From: Aphrophora alni
Lineage: Eukaryota > Arthropoda > Insecta > Hemiptera > Aphrophoridae
NCBI GenBank assembly: GCA_963513935.1
Contig: OY740771.1
Location: 18,831,349 to 18,895,348, forward strand
Length of the DNA stretch: 64,000 nt
Reading direction: 5' to 3'
In this document: positions 1 through 11,291 of the stretch, in pieces
Position numbering within the stretch: the stretch's first letter is position 1
Layout of the letters: the number at the start of each line of letters is the position of its first letter
The notes under the pieces: model-generated
Seen by the model: only the letters and a program-made list of their open reading frames with translations
Told to the model about the DNA's origin: nothing
Databases searched by the model: none
Translations under genes and position numbers: made by a program

Positions 1-310
1 CTGTCTCTCACGATTTGTGGATTTGCTGGATACCAAAATCGAAAGTTCTGTTTATACAGCATTGTCTAAATGAAAATGAGCCTCATCGCTCATAAAGACA
101 ACAGCTTTGTTATAAGGTCCTAGGGGTTTCTTTTCAACAATGATCCTGTTGTGTTCACATTGTGTATCCAACTCAATATTTTGTCATGATTAGCGATCGC
201 ACCATACTGCGCAATGTTAAAATGTATACAAAAGTCTCATTGGGTCTGAGTGACTATCTCACCGTTTGCGTAAAAGCGTCGCAGGACAAACATATGATGT
301 TCAAGGTTCC
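1..310 (-). pseudogene. Tc1/mariner-like (DD41D type) transposase relic
   Basis: Minus-strand translation gives recognisable pieces of a cut-and-paste transposase. A helix-turn-helix segment reads SWIHNVNTTGSLLKRNP at about 125-185. The first catalytic aspartate block reads MSDEAHFHLD at about 64-93. After a one-base frameshift, KQNFRFWYPANPQIVRD follows at about 2-55. The DNA-binding part and the SDEAHF block lie almost next to each other, so the middle of the protein has been deleted. The C-terminal half lies outside the window. It belongs to the same family as the element at 21.3-22.7 kb, which has the same SDEAHFHLN block. It is not functional. Confidence 0.8.
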
Positions 311-339
311 ACATCATAAAATTGCATAAAACATAAAAT

Positions 340-870
340 TGCTGTTTTCTAAAAATTGGCGTTAATGATTTTGATAAAATTTTCCTCAAATGTAGCCTCT
401 AAGAACCTAAACAAAACATACTGTTCGGCATCTCACTAAAAATTATGGTTCGTGAGTTATCGATAAAAAACTTAAAAATCGGCTACAAGACTGTTGTTTC
501 TCAAAATCCGCTCAGTTAATTTCATTCAAATTTTAATGAGAATAATGACCCAAACCCACATCCAAAATTGCAAGTAAAAAAATATTATGGTTCAGAAATA
601 ATTGTATAAAAGACAAAAATAAACTATGACTGCCATTATAAAATATTGATTTTATTCTAATACGATTTATACTGAGGACTTGTTCATAACACAAGAGAAG
701 CAAGATTAGGCTCTTATTAAATTTTTTTTTTAAACATCAGCCACGATTTATTTTTATATTTTGATTGACAACTATAAAAATTACATTTTTGGTAACGATT
801 ATTTTTGTTTGCTTTTATTTGGTTTTGGGAATGGGTGAATCATAAAGTTAATGCAATATTTTTGCACTGT
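340..870 (+). repeat. Dispersed repeat family DR-A, copy 1
   Basis: This AT-rich non-coding block is shared with many places in the window. Shared words in order are tgtagcctctaagaac, gttcgtgagttatcg, a ctgagga...gaag core at 672-700, ttttgattgacaact and tttatttggttttggga. It shows no terminal inverted repeats and no ORF. The element class is unknown. Confidence 0.75.
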
Positions 871-1795
871 TTATTTTATTGCGTTTTGGATTTAAAATAA
901 CTCAATAAGACACTATGACAGCAATTTCTGTTGTCATTACGCTGCTGTATTGTGTTCCACCAATATCTGCACTTCGCATTCAAGTTATGTAAAGTATTTG
1001 TTATATATATATATAAAAAAAAAAAAACTGGCTACTACTAACTAAAAGTAAGACATAAAAAAATGAAGGCCAACAAATAACCATTTCCACATGTTAATTT
1101 TATTTTCATGGTCACAGAATACAATTCTATTCTTATGAAACAAAACTGCTAATTCAGGAAGTGAAAAAAAACGATTTTCCTTATTTATATAGCCTTAATT
1201 ATTTCTTGTTAATGTTAACACAATTAAGGATAATATTGACAGTGGAATATGCAAATATATATTTTTCAATCAATAATCCAGACCATTCTTTAATTTGTTT
1301 GATGAACTGATTTTTGTATTTCCAACTGTGGTTGTTAAGAGTGCTTCAGTTGTAGTAGACACAATTATTATTGTTCACAGTTCTTTCGTACAATTAAAAT
1401 GTTTATTGCTTCCATTTTTAGCCTTCTTGAAGTACAGTTAATTAATTATGAACATGCCTTTTTATAGCCATCGTCAAAAATAGTTCTGTTGTATAACTGC
1501 TACAGTTATAGTCTTAAAATGTTTAAGACAATAGAAAGACACAGTGGCTATGATCCACGGACTGTAATTCATTTCTTGTAAAACCAGTAGAGATTCATCG
1601 CCAGATTATTGAAATCGTGAAAATGTAATGAGTGAAGGAATGGTGAAAATATGAGGTTAGAGGTCTAACAATGTGAGGAAACATTCATACTGAGAAATGG
1701 AGTGAATGACCACTGTTATTAATGATGATTTAGTGCAGCTTATAAATAAAACAGATGATTACAATTTTGTCACTTTCTTGTAAATACTCCAAATT
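871..1795. other. AT-rich sequence, nothing recognised
   Basis: Simple AT-rich DNA with a short TA/A run at about 1003-1027. I see no coding pattern or repeat. Confidence 0.5.
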
Positions 1796-2005
1796 TCAAG
1801 AACAATATTCTGCACGAAATTGTGTCATATCATTTAAATAATCAGAAGTTAACTTCATACAGAACGAATTTAATCCACCAACTTGCTGGGGGTACTTCAA
1901 GAGCCAGGATAAGGTAGAATTATCAGTATAGAATTGAAACTCTTTATGCTCCAAGTACCTTAGATAAGGCAAAGACAACGACAAGGCACTTGATTGTGAA
2001 TTCTC
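1796..2005 (-). pseudogene. Gypsy-type LTR retrotransposon RNase H relic
   Basis: The minus strand encodes part of the RNase H domain of a Ty3/Gypsy pol protein. KCLVVVFALSK is followed, after one frameshift, by LEHKEFQFYTDNSTLSWLL and then KYPQQVG. The family pattern is ECLAVVxALxKFRxYLExxEFxxxTDNxALxWLLxxPxQxG, and the TDN aspartate is a catalytic residue. Only about 70 residues survive. No LTRs, integrase or reverse transcriptase were seen next to it, so it is a fragment of an old insertion. Confidence 0.8.
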
Positions 2006-2289
2006 TCAAGCGATACAGAGGTGAAGATGATGATTTAAGCCTCACTAGTGACAAGATTTGGGTGTCTCACATTACGTTGGAATCAAAATATTAATTCATG
2101 TAATGGAGGCAAACCAAATATATGAAAAACAAAAACTTTAGTGCACAATTACTACTCGGATGTTTGTATGAACTGTTTTTTTAGGATAGTAAAGGAGATT
2201 TGCTTATTGATTTCTTGTCACTGGATACAACAATAAATGTTCCATATTATCGTAACAACTTAAAGACATTGTAATTTAAATTAAAAGGC

Positions 2290-2460
2290 AAACCATGTTT
2301 ATTTACAGTGTTATGTTAGTTCACAATAATGCTTGGCCACACACTGCTGTTCGAACCTACCTTGCTGTTTCCATTACGTTATCTGGCTGGGAAGAAATGA
2401 ATCTTTCCCTATATACAGCTCAGACCCACTACAGTAATCTTAATTTGGTGAAAATTATGT
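2290..2460 (+). pseudogene. mariner transposase fragment
   Basis: Plus-strand translation reads VMLVHNNAWPHTAVRTYL, then a segment with GWEEM. This matches the mariner block around the second catalytic aspartate (LLHDNARPHTA, then GWE and SPDLAPSD). Here the aspartate reads N (HNN for HDN) and the SPDLAPSD part is degraded, so the copy is dead. No ends were found. Confidence 0.6.
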
Positions 2461-3190
2461 GGAAAAATAGTTTAAAGTATGGCCTTTCAAAGGTAATTAT
2501 AAAATTGTTTGCTTTTTAATAGTATAATGATACTATTCCGAACAAGTTTCATACCTTTGACACGGAATGTTGGAAAAAAAAGTCTAACTAATAATAAAAA
2601 CTCGGCTGTTACTTAGATTCTTATTTTAGCAATAAGTTAACATATCGTAGTTACATATGACCTTTTATGTACAATGTGTAAACTTCATAATTTTGTTTTG
2701 TTGTAAATTGAGCAGATTTTGGTCCGATCTTATTTTTATTGTACATAAACGACCGTTAATCTTCTGCAAATATTGAAAATTTTCAGTTTGATGAGACAAA
2801 TCTTACTTTTCAGGGTAAAACATAATCAGAAATTGAGTAGAAAAGTTATGTACAGATTATAAGACAAGTAAATATTATGATGAAATTAATTAAAAAATCA
2901 ATTTCAACAAGACCATGTTTTTGGCAGGTCTCTCGGTGTACGACTTAATACCCATTTGGATAATCTATTACTAGAGAAGGCTGAGTCTGGTAAATTTGTG
3001 GGTTTTAACAGTAACACCAAAAGACAGTAATATTGAGACAGATCATTCAGATAATATGAGTTATAAAATAATTTCTGGAGTGTTTTTTTTAGAAATTTGT
3101 ATAATTATTGTAACTCTTGTTTATTAAAGTTGGTTTATATGATCTATACATTTTCATTAAATTATGGGATTATTGTTATAACAGAATTTT
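2461..3190. other. AT-rich sequence, nothing recognised
   Basis: No coding pattern, repeat or mobile element could be supported here. Confidence 0.4.
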
Positions 3191-3194
3191 AAAA

Positions 3195-3440
3195 TGTTAT
3201 TTGCCTTACGGAAAAAGGCGATAAGAATAATTTCAAAATTAAAGCATAGAGTGCAGGGAAACTTTAAAAGATTTGAATATTCTAACACTAACAGATATCT
3301 TTGAAGTATTATTACATTGTAAATTTACATAGAGCACATAAAATTATTTTCGTTTTAGTAGATAAACAAAAGAATTTTACATGTATTCTTTCTTTTTCAC
3401 GTAATTGCAACATCTAATAGACTTCCAAAGTCTCTAAATG
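3195..3440 (+). pseudogene. LINE reverse-transcriptase C-terminal fragment
   Basis: Plus-strand reading gives FALRKKAIRIISKLKHR. After a frameshift it gives CRETLKDLNILTLTDIF and then EVLLHCKFT. The pattern LQKKAIRIIxxxxxR...LFxxLxILTLxxLYxxE is typical of the region just after the reverse transcriptase of CR1/Jockey-like non-LTR elements. There are stops and frameshifts. The piggyBac copy begins immediately downstream, at 3449. Confidence 0.65.
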
Positions 3441-3448
3441 ACAAACAG

Positions 3449-4431
3449 TTTAACACGTTAACTGCCATGGGGGTCCGATCGAGTCGATAAAATTTACTGT
3501 CAACCCGATTGGGCCTGGTAGAATATTTTGCAGTTTTTTCTGGTCCTCCTTTTGTTTTAGTTTACCAACAAATATAGATGCTTCAAATCAGTAGTAATAA
3601 CCGATGATCTTCATAGGCTCAATGATCTCTACCTGCATGCCTAGGAGTGCTTACACAAATTTTACTCTAAAAGTAGTGATGGAATAAATATTTTGTCTTC
3701 TGCACTGAGCATTAGCACCTACCCACTCCTTATAGAGATAGCCAAGCAAAGCAGATCCTCAACAACCTTGTGATTGATTTCCAGACAGCAGTAGTGTAGG
3801 AAATCATTTGTTCAGATACATCAATTCTCATTTTGGCTTTGTTATATTCAATGACAAACAGTTTTAAAATATTTTCTCTTCTGCATTTTTACGTATCAAC
3901 AAAAGCTGCATAATCTTTTGCCGACATTATTTTCATTTCTCTCTCATCCATCAGTCCTGAATTAACAATGTCAAGATATTGAAGACAAATCATTTCTCTT
4001 CTTCAAAAGTCAGCTGTTCTCCACTTCAGATACAATTTTGGCAGAAACCACGTTCGGTTACTAATAACAGTGCCGACAAGGTGGGTACTTCTGACCAAGA
4101 GAATGTTAGCTAGGTCCATATGGGTGGAAAAATTGAATACATAGAGTATTCCTTTTATATAAATAATCTACCATCAAGTCCATTACAACTGATGATGCCA
4201 ACCTTTACCAGTGGGAGGGGAGTACCTTTGCATTTTTATTATAGCAAATTTTGTATTGGATCGGTGTAAATTAACCCTTCCCCTCCCCACAATTTTTCAG
4301 TTATTTGATGTTAATTGTCTTGTGGGCTTATTACTAATACACCAAAACAGATACAACTTTAAAATGGCACACAGTTAAAGTTGGCAATACGACTAATATA
4401 TGAAAATATTGCATGGCAGTTAACATGTTAA
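3449..4431 (-). mobile_element. piggyBac-like element, degenerate, with TTAA target sites
   Basis: The ends are inverted: TTAACACGTTAACTGCCATG at the left and, read inward on the other strand, TTAACATGTTAACTGCCATG at the right. One base differs in 20. The outer TTAA is the piggyBac target duplication (3449-3452 and 4428-4431). At 983 bp it is shorter than an autonomous piggyBac (about 2-2.5 kb), so it is an internally deleted copy that keeps the C-terminal half of the transposase on the minus strand. Confidence 0.85.
3690..4245 (-). pseudogene. piggyBac transposase C-terminal relic
   Basis: The minus strand reads LYVFNFSTHMDLANILL, then RSTHLVGTVISNRTWFLPK, and downstream VIEYNKAKMRIDVSEQM followed by SYTTAVWKSI. 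These match the piggyBac DDE transposase blocks DNFxTSxxLAxxLLxxxTHLVGT and EYNKAKMGIDxSDQMxSYxTA. The first aspartate (DNF) reads F-N-F here, so catalysis would be lost. In-frame stops interrupt the reading. No cysteine-rich C-terminal domain could be followed. Confidence 0.8.
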
Positions 4432-5039
4432 GCTAAATTTAAATATTTGTTATAGCTGGGAAACATGTATTCAGTAGGTGAATTTTATTCCTAAATGCTG
4501 TAGATAGAGGAGCTAAGACTTTATTCTGTCCAATGAGTATGCTTAATTATTATAATTTATATTTAATATTATCTAATTAATATTAATGAACAACTAGACT
4601 TTCTTATGTTTGGATTTGTTTTACCATGTTTCCTTTCTATTTAATTACATTTTTAATAGGCCAACATTAATGTTTTGATACCTGTTATATAAAAGTATTG
4701 TCAACAATAAATAATAATAATAATAATGAAATAAAAAATAAAGTATAAACTAGACCTACATAATTATTCTAAGCTTATGTTTAGAAATAACTTGAAAAAT
4801 AATCCTCTAAAACATGACGTGGTCCGGTCATGTAAGCATTGATTGTCTTGATCGAGCTGGTGTAAAATGACCCCTTTATATTCTGGAAACTTTCTGTGGA
4901 CAGACAAAAGGCCTTCTGAGGTACATGGTTGGATCATGGACTGAGAGGAGACTAGAATGATCAGACAAGCAAAGAGGTTTATTCTTTTCTCCAAGTCTTA
5001 AATAATAAAGTATTTCTCACAGCAGGTAAGGAGGTAAGC
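4432..5039. other. AT-rich sequence, nothing recognised
   Basis: Contains a short AAT microsatellite at about 4706-4728. Nothing else is supported. Confidence 0.4.
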
Positions 5040-5280
5040 AATAAGTCTATTAACTAGATACTGCCCAATGAAATACTACTTACAAATAATAGAGTTGGTG
5101 GGACAAGACATCTGTCAGATCTGCTCCAACAAAACAGAGACTGAAGAACACCTCCTGTGCAAATGTGAGGAATTTGCTAGATGGAGACTTTGAAAGGCTC
5201 AAATCTTAGGGGTGATAATCCTTCATAGGTTTCAAAGAAGCCTGAGGATAAGAAAATTCTAGTAGGGTTTAATATATATT
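5040..5280 (+). pseudogene. LINE C-terminal zinc-finger fragment
   Basis: Plus-strand reading gives QDICQICSNKTETEEHLLC followed by KCEEFARWR. This is the C-x2-C ... E-x-HLL-C-x-C ... AR-x-R pattern at the C-terminus of Jockey/R1-group non-LTR retrotransposons, after the RNase H domain. A stop follows. About 60 residues are recognisable. Confidence 0.65.
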
Positions 5281-5500
5281 CTACTACAGATCCTGTTGGG
5301 TCAGAGTGGAGAAAGTTATCAACTGCCTTGTGACAGTATAGAAAAAAGTTCTAAATACTGGACTGAAACGAAATGTATAACAATAGATATAAAACACCTA
5401 CAAGAAATGCAAGCTTTATACAAAAAAGTATATGTAGTTTTTCTATTGTCAGCGATTAGTTCTTTTATAACAACTAACAACTAAAAAGTATGAATGTGTG

Positions 5501-5523
5501 TGAGAGAGAGAGAGAGAGAGAGA
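5501..5523. repeat. (GA)n microsatellite
   Basis: Uninterrupted GA dinucleotide run of about 11 units. Confidence 0.9.
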
Positions 5524-5554
5524 TGCCTTGTTAAAGTGAAAAAAACATACTATA

Positions 5555-6180
5555 CTATGTCCGTTGGGTTATAACCAATAGAAGAACAAGGTTAGTGCGT
5601 AGTTATCAATTCGAACAGCTCTCTGCACGAAACTAACTCTCGACCAAGACTACCAATGTCTTGCAATGCTAATAGAGTTGTGTAAATAAGTAGTTTTATT
5701 ATGTTTGCTTAGCTTTTTTATTAGTTAAATGATATATTTCTCTTTTAATAATTTAAACATGTTTAGTATAACATATAGTAATATCATGTTAGCGGTACTG
5801 ACATATTTATTTTTTTCAATATTTTTTGCTTTATTGGAAATAATTATTTCCCCTGTAATAATAGTATTAACTACAAAAATGAATATTAGTTTTTAATTGA
5901 AGGTTCATGCAATTTAAGGGAAGTTTTCTATTACATTTATTTATTTAGTTAAAAAAATGTTGTTTTTATTGAGTAATTTCTGATGATTTATTAACAAGAA
6001 AGGAAAGCAACTATGGATGTATTTAGTTTTAAATTGTTAATTAAATTTACAATTTAACTGTGATGGAAAATGAAATGCAATATTTGATATTTCCGAGCAC
6101 CTTAAATGAACGGAACTCCAGAAGAATTGCGATGCCAAGAACTATCACAGCGGAGAAACGACTTGGCAAAAGGTCTACAG
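5555..6180 (+). repeat. Dispersed repeat family DR-B, copy 1
   Basis: This roughly 620-bp block is repeated in the same orientation at about 30005-30625. Shared words include caattcgaacag, agttgtgtaaataagtag, tactgacatatttatttt, ccagaagaa and caatgccaag. The head of the unit (caattcgaacagctc) recurs inverted at 35.8 kb. It has no ORF or terminal inverted repeats and looks like an old non-autonomous element. Confidence 0.75.
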
Positions 6181-7390
6181 GCTCCTCCCTCAACGGACTT
6201 GACTCATCGCGACTTGTATAGACGTCAGGAAAGAAGGCCTTTTTTTTGTTTATTCTGTCCACTAAGCATTAGACTCTTGATAATGAATAAACAAAGTTTG
6301 TATTCATTGCTGGTAACAGGGTAAAAATATCTTATAATCAGACTTTGGTATAAAACTTGTAATTATTTATTGTTCAAATACTGTGTAATTTAAATTTCTG
6401 TAAACTGCATTTAATATATTACTTTATTATATTACGTTAAATTTAAGAAATCATGCCACAAAGAATAACAATTTCTCAAATACCATTGAATTTTCAATTA
6501 CTTGAAATTCTAACTCCAAAAAATATTGTTAGTTGTCAATTATATATTCAATTGTGTATTCTCTTGCATTAATTTTAGCAATAATGAAATATGAATTGCA
6601 GAAATCGGTGTATTTGAACCTATTTTTTTAAGGTTGCTGAAAAGGCAAAATGTTTTCACGGTATATTATAACCACACTTTAACCCTCCATTTGTATCGTT
6701 ACTCATGGTGATTGCAATGAATGCTTATTGGTATAAATATCTGATGGTGAGCATTCGGTGAGACACTGCATGTAGTATTACTCATTATAGATTCTAGCTA
6801 AACTTCTATCTCTCTCTATGTGTAGAATACGTCTAAATCGTCTTTGGGCTTCCTATAATCTTTTACATTCAATAGTACTACTCGTATTTAACTAACTAAA
6901 TAATTAATTTCTTTCTATAGTTTAGTAACATATTTTTTACCATTGTTACTCGTTCTGTCTTAGTCTTTTCTATGTTTTGTGGTTGCATTCTTTGTGATTG
7001 AAAAGTATGGCTACTAAGAAATAATTCAAGTAACTCTTGGTAGGTTATATTCAATCTCCTGTGTAGGCTATAAGACATAATCAGGAACACAACACTGGGG
7101 GAGAGAGAAGAGCCTTACATGGTGCAATGCAATATCACGAAATTAAATGAAAATTTATTTTGTACAAGTCAATACAACTGATTTCTCCGTTAACATAAAA
7201 AAAAAAAAAAAACTTAAACAAAAGTTCAATTTATATACATAAATTTAACAAAACTAAATCTAAACCTTTTACTTAAAAGATCTATCTAATTTATAGGTTG
7301 AAATTAAAATAATAAAATACAGTCTACTATAAAATAAGAGACAACTTTAATGTAATAGCAGATATTTCTTGTTGAAACTCCATATTCAAG
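6181..7390. other. AT-rich sequence, nothing recognised
   Basis: Overlapping 71-72 codon open frames at 6047-6324 on both strands match nothing I know. An A run lies at about 7198-7213. Otherwise there is no feature. Confidence 0.4.
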
Positions 7391-7393
7391 GAT

Positions 7394-7457
7394 AAAATAA
7401 AGCAAAAGCTTAAAGTTTCAAATAAATATTTGAAACTTTAAGCTTTTGCTTTATTTT
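7394..7457. repeat. Perfect 31-bp inverted repeat (hairpin) with 2-nt loop
   Basis: The arms at 7394-7424 and 7427-7457 are exact reverse complements separated by only two bases. Imperfect pairing continues a few bases outward. It ends 16 bp before the LINE target duplication. It is AT-rich, with a gcaaaagcttaaagtttc core. Confidence 0.95.
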
Positions 7458-7473
7458 ACCCTTAAATAAGAGA

Positions 7474-7515
7474 CATTTCTTCAGGTTGTACCTATGTTGG
7501 GGTTGATAAGTCGGT
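7474..7515. repeat. Left target-site duplication of the LINE (42 bp)
   Basis: Starts catttcttcagg and ends gataagtcggt. It is identical base for base to 11250-11291. The first few bases overlap the TTCA-type tail on the right side, so the true duplication is 37-42 bp. Confidence 0.92.
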
Positions 7516-10500
7516 AACCGCACCTATCAACGAACATCGCCCAAGAAAACTTCTAGAGGTGATGTATCATTGACAATCCTATCGTACAATGTACACGGGT
7601 TAAGGAATAAACTCAGTGACTTTAAGTTAATTAATTTTTTGTTAGATTACGACATAATAGTTTTGTTAGACAGAACTAACATAACAGACAGACATAACTT
7701 TTATAACAGAAGTTGATTTTGATTTTTTAAGAAACTATTTTAGTAATTTCAGGTTAAAGTTAATACCAGCAATTAAGGAGGGTACTTTTGGGAGGCTTCG
7801 AGGAGGCTGTTTAATTGGAATTAATTTAAAATCAAATTTTGTAAATAATATAAATTTTGTTCATAATGATATAGCTCATGCTGTAGAAGTTAAGTTAGAA
7901 GAATCTCATTTTACTCGCATTTTACCAATTTATTTAAATTGCAAATGTTGGGAAAGAGATTTCAGTGCCTTGTCAGATTATGTTAGTTCTAATTCAAACA
8001 TGAGTTTTATTATTATTGGTGATTGTAACGCAAGAACTGCAAACAAACAAAATATAAATGTTAATCTTATAAGTAGTTTAAGCAATATTAAAGAATTACG
8101 TGCATCTAAAGACACAATTTGCAATATTAGGGGGAAAAAATATTTGGAGTTTTGTGATAATTATGGGCAAGTCATTTTGAATGGGCGCACAATCTCAGAC
8201 GATAAAGGTCAATACACTTTCATTAGTAACATGGGGTCCTCTGTAATTGATTTGGCAAGTATTTCACTAAACAGTTTAGATTGGGTTAAGGATATGTGTG
8301 TGAAAGAATTTATTGGGTCGGACCATTTACCAATACAGCTAGAGATATACGCGCGATTAGATAATAAAATAAAGGAAGTAAAAAGTTTCCCTATGTTACC
8401 TAAATTAATGTGGTCAGTATCGGATGATCGGTTTTATAAAAATAAGGTAGATAGTAAGTTAAACTTAGTAGGATCTAACGAAAATGCACAAGTAATGCTA
8501 GACGAGATAACGGACATTGTGAGAGGGGCTGCGCACCAGGGTAAACAAAATAGGGGTAAGAAAAGTGCGTCTAGGGGGAAAAACAAATGGTTTGACAAAG
8601 AGTGTGATAAGGCTAGAACTAAAGTATTCAAATTATTAAATCTATACAGGGGATACAATAATATTTATGTCAAAAAATTATATTTGGAAGCTAACAAGGA
8701 TTATAGTAAAATAAGGGATTTGAAAAAGAAACAGTTTAACGAAGAGTTAATTAAAAAACTACAAAATGTTAAGAATACGAAAGATTTTTGGGAGGCCGCG
8801 AAAAGTTTTAAAAAAGGAATGAATTATGTGGGAAACAATATTAAGGTGGAAGACTGGGTTAGGCACTTTAAAATGCTGCTTGATCCCCCCATAAGTATGC
8901 AGCCTGTTTTGTTTGCAGAACCTTTTTTTAAAGTTAAGTGTCTAGATAAAACAATCGATATGTGTGAAATAAGACAGGTATTAAAGGCTTCAAAGAATAA
9001 TAAAGCGCCAGGGTTCGACCGCATACCTTATGAATTTTATAAACAAGCTCCAGACAAATTAATTGAAATTGTTCTAAAAATGTTTAATTTAATTTGGGAT
9101 AATGGGAAAGTGCCGATTAGTTTTAAAAAGTCTATTGTATATCCATTACACAAAAAAGGTGATGTTAATGATGTAAGCAACTATAGAGGTATTTGTTTTA
9201 TTGATGCTATCGCCAAACTTTTTACGGGTATAATTTTAAACAGGTTAGAAAAATGGGTTAGGGAAAACAATATATTAAATGAGTACCAAGCGGGGTTTAG
9301 GAAAGGTTATTCCACCATTGACAATATATTCAATCTCATGTCTATGATAAATCTGAGGCTCACATTAAACAAGGGAAAGCTTTATTGTTTTTTTGTTGAT
9401 TTTTCTGCGGCCTTTGATAGGATAGATCGAAAGTCATTGTTTTATAAACTATATTCTCTGGGAGTGTCTACAAAAATTGTGAGGATTTTACAAAATTTGT
9501 ATAATGGTACTGCAGCAGGGGTTTGGTGTGGGGAAGGGGTGTCCAATTGTTTTGAAACAAGCAAGGGCTTAAGGCAGGGATGTCTGTTAAGTCCACTGTT
9601 ATTCTCTTTATTTATAAACGACTTGCACGAGGTTCTAGGAGGCGGTTGTCAGTTCGGTGACGCGAAGATCAGAGTGTTGTTATATGCTGATGACATTGTG
9701 TTGCTGGCCCCTGCTCCTGTAGTATTGCAATATATGATAACAAATTTAGAAAGGTATTGTGACGCTTGGAATTTGAAAATAAATTTGGACAAATCTAAAA
9801 TTATGGTCTTTCGAAATGGGGGGAAATTATCGTCTCATGAGCGATGGTTTTATAAAGGTGAAAGGATTGAATGTGTCAACAAGTATAAATATCTAGGTCT
9901 GACTCTGACACCAGCATTGTCTTTACAATGTCATTTTGAAGAGAAATTGACAGCATCTAAAAATGCCATCAATCATGCTTGGGTAAATTTGTTAGGCCAT
10001 GCAAGTATTACCCTATTAACTAAATCGGAATGTTTTAAAGCTGTAGCCAGGTAATCATGTGTTACGGAGCCCAAGTGTGGGGATATCGGGAACATGATTC
10101 GGTAGAACAGCTGTTACGTTTTTTTATCAAACGGATTCTGTGTCTGCCACAAAACACACCTAACTATATGTTGTATTTGGAGACAAATTTTGAAAAATTA
10201 TTTGTTTTTGCTTTTAAGTTACATTTTAAATACATAATAAAAGTGCTGGACATGGCCGATAACCGTCTACCTAATATTTTATCAAAAGGCATAATTAGGA
10301 AAAATCTATTTTGGTTTCGAGAGTGGCAGTATCTGGCTGAAAGGCATTCTGTGCCGTTATCAGCTGATGCGGGACTATGGCGGGGGCAACTGATGACCTT
10401 ATGGCAAGCGATAAGGGAAGATGCTAGGCAGAAATGTATACAAGCCGCTAGGACAAGTCAGTACCATGCCTTATACAGAGAGGTAGACTATGACCTTGGC

Positions 10501-10836
10501 GATAAAACTTATTTTAGAGAGGAATTTAATTCAAAATTAATTGGATGGGTTTTCAAGTGTAGGGGAGATTTGCTTCATTTAAATTATAAACCTTGGGTCA
10601 GGGAACAAAATTATAATTGCTCTCTTTGTAATTTAAATCAGTTCGAGGATACATACCATTTTATCGGAAAATGTCCAATTTTAAAGGATTTCAGATTTAG
10701 GTGGTTTAAAACGCATGAACTAAGTAAGGAAGAGGTTTTAAAGTATTTAAATGGGCACGATTGGGTGCGGCTTGCAAAATTTTCTCAACAAGCTTGGCAA
10801 TACAGATGGGCTTTAATTCAAGAATTTAATTTCTAA
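7516..10836 (+). pseudogene. LINE ORF: AP-endonuclease plus reverse transcriptase, two frameshifts
   Basis: The endonuclease comes first: ILSYNVHGLRNKL at about 7576, then IIIGDCNART and GSDHLPIQLEI. The reverse transcriptase follows: NKAPGFDRIPYEFYK, VDFSAAFDRID (motif A), GLRQGCLLSPLLFSLFINDL (motif B) and LLYADDIVLL (motif C with both aspartates). The C-terminal part ends in a zinc motif, CSLCNL ... YHFIGKC, with the stop at 10834-10836. Two single-base frameshifts break it, near 7710 and near 10053. In the endonuclease the usual catalytic E of the LxET block reads R (LLDRTNI). With these defects it cannot make a working protein. It would be about 1,100 residues if uninterrupted. Confidence 0.92.
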
Positions 10837-11249
10837 TTCTTATCGGGACGTGTATACGTTTTTAAACTTTTGTTTCCACATGTTTTCCAAATTGTAAGAT
10901 ATTTTCCGTTTTGTAATTTAATACCGTAAATATAAATTTTTTTAAGATTTAATTTTGATGCAAATATTGGTAGTCCAGATTTGTTTTTAAATACATGTTT
11001 TCTAAAGCTATTTGTTTCTTATTAAGATCATCAAATGTGTGTAATGTTTTAATTTCTTTGATGTAATATGTGATTGTGTTTGAAAATTTCTACCCAACCA
11101 AGCAGACAGCCTAATCAGCTATGCTTTTAAAATGCAATTATAAATATTTTAAGTTTATAGTGTAGAACAAGTTTAGTAATATAAAATTTAACAAATATTG
11201 TGATGGAATATTTTTGTTGCGAAATAAAGCATTTTTTCATTCATTCATT
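7516..11249 (+). mobile_element. Non-LTR retrotransposon (LINE), 5'-truncated
   Basis: This 3.7-kb insertion is bounded by a 42-bp direct duplication. It ends in a tail of ATTC/TTCA repeats after an AATAAA-like aataaagc at about 11223. Its single coding region carries an endonuclease and a reverse transcriptase. The reading frame is already open at the first base, with no ATG, and the endonuclease starts about 20 codons in. The 5' end is therefore probably truncated, and any ORF1 is missing. The insertion is antisense to PEDS1, in the intron after exon 2. The clade is uncertain (RTE-, Jockey- or Ingi-like). Identical target duplications argue for a fairly recent insertion. Confidence 0.92.
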
Positions 11250-11291
11250 CATTTCTTCAGGTTGTACCTATGTTGGGGTTGATAAGTCGGT
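11250..11291. repeat. Right target-site duplication of the LINE (42 bp)
   Basis: Exact copy of 7474-7515. It directly follows the element's ATTC-type tail. Confidence 0.92.
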
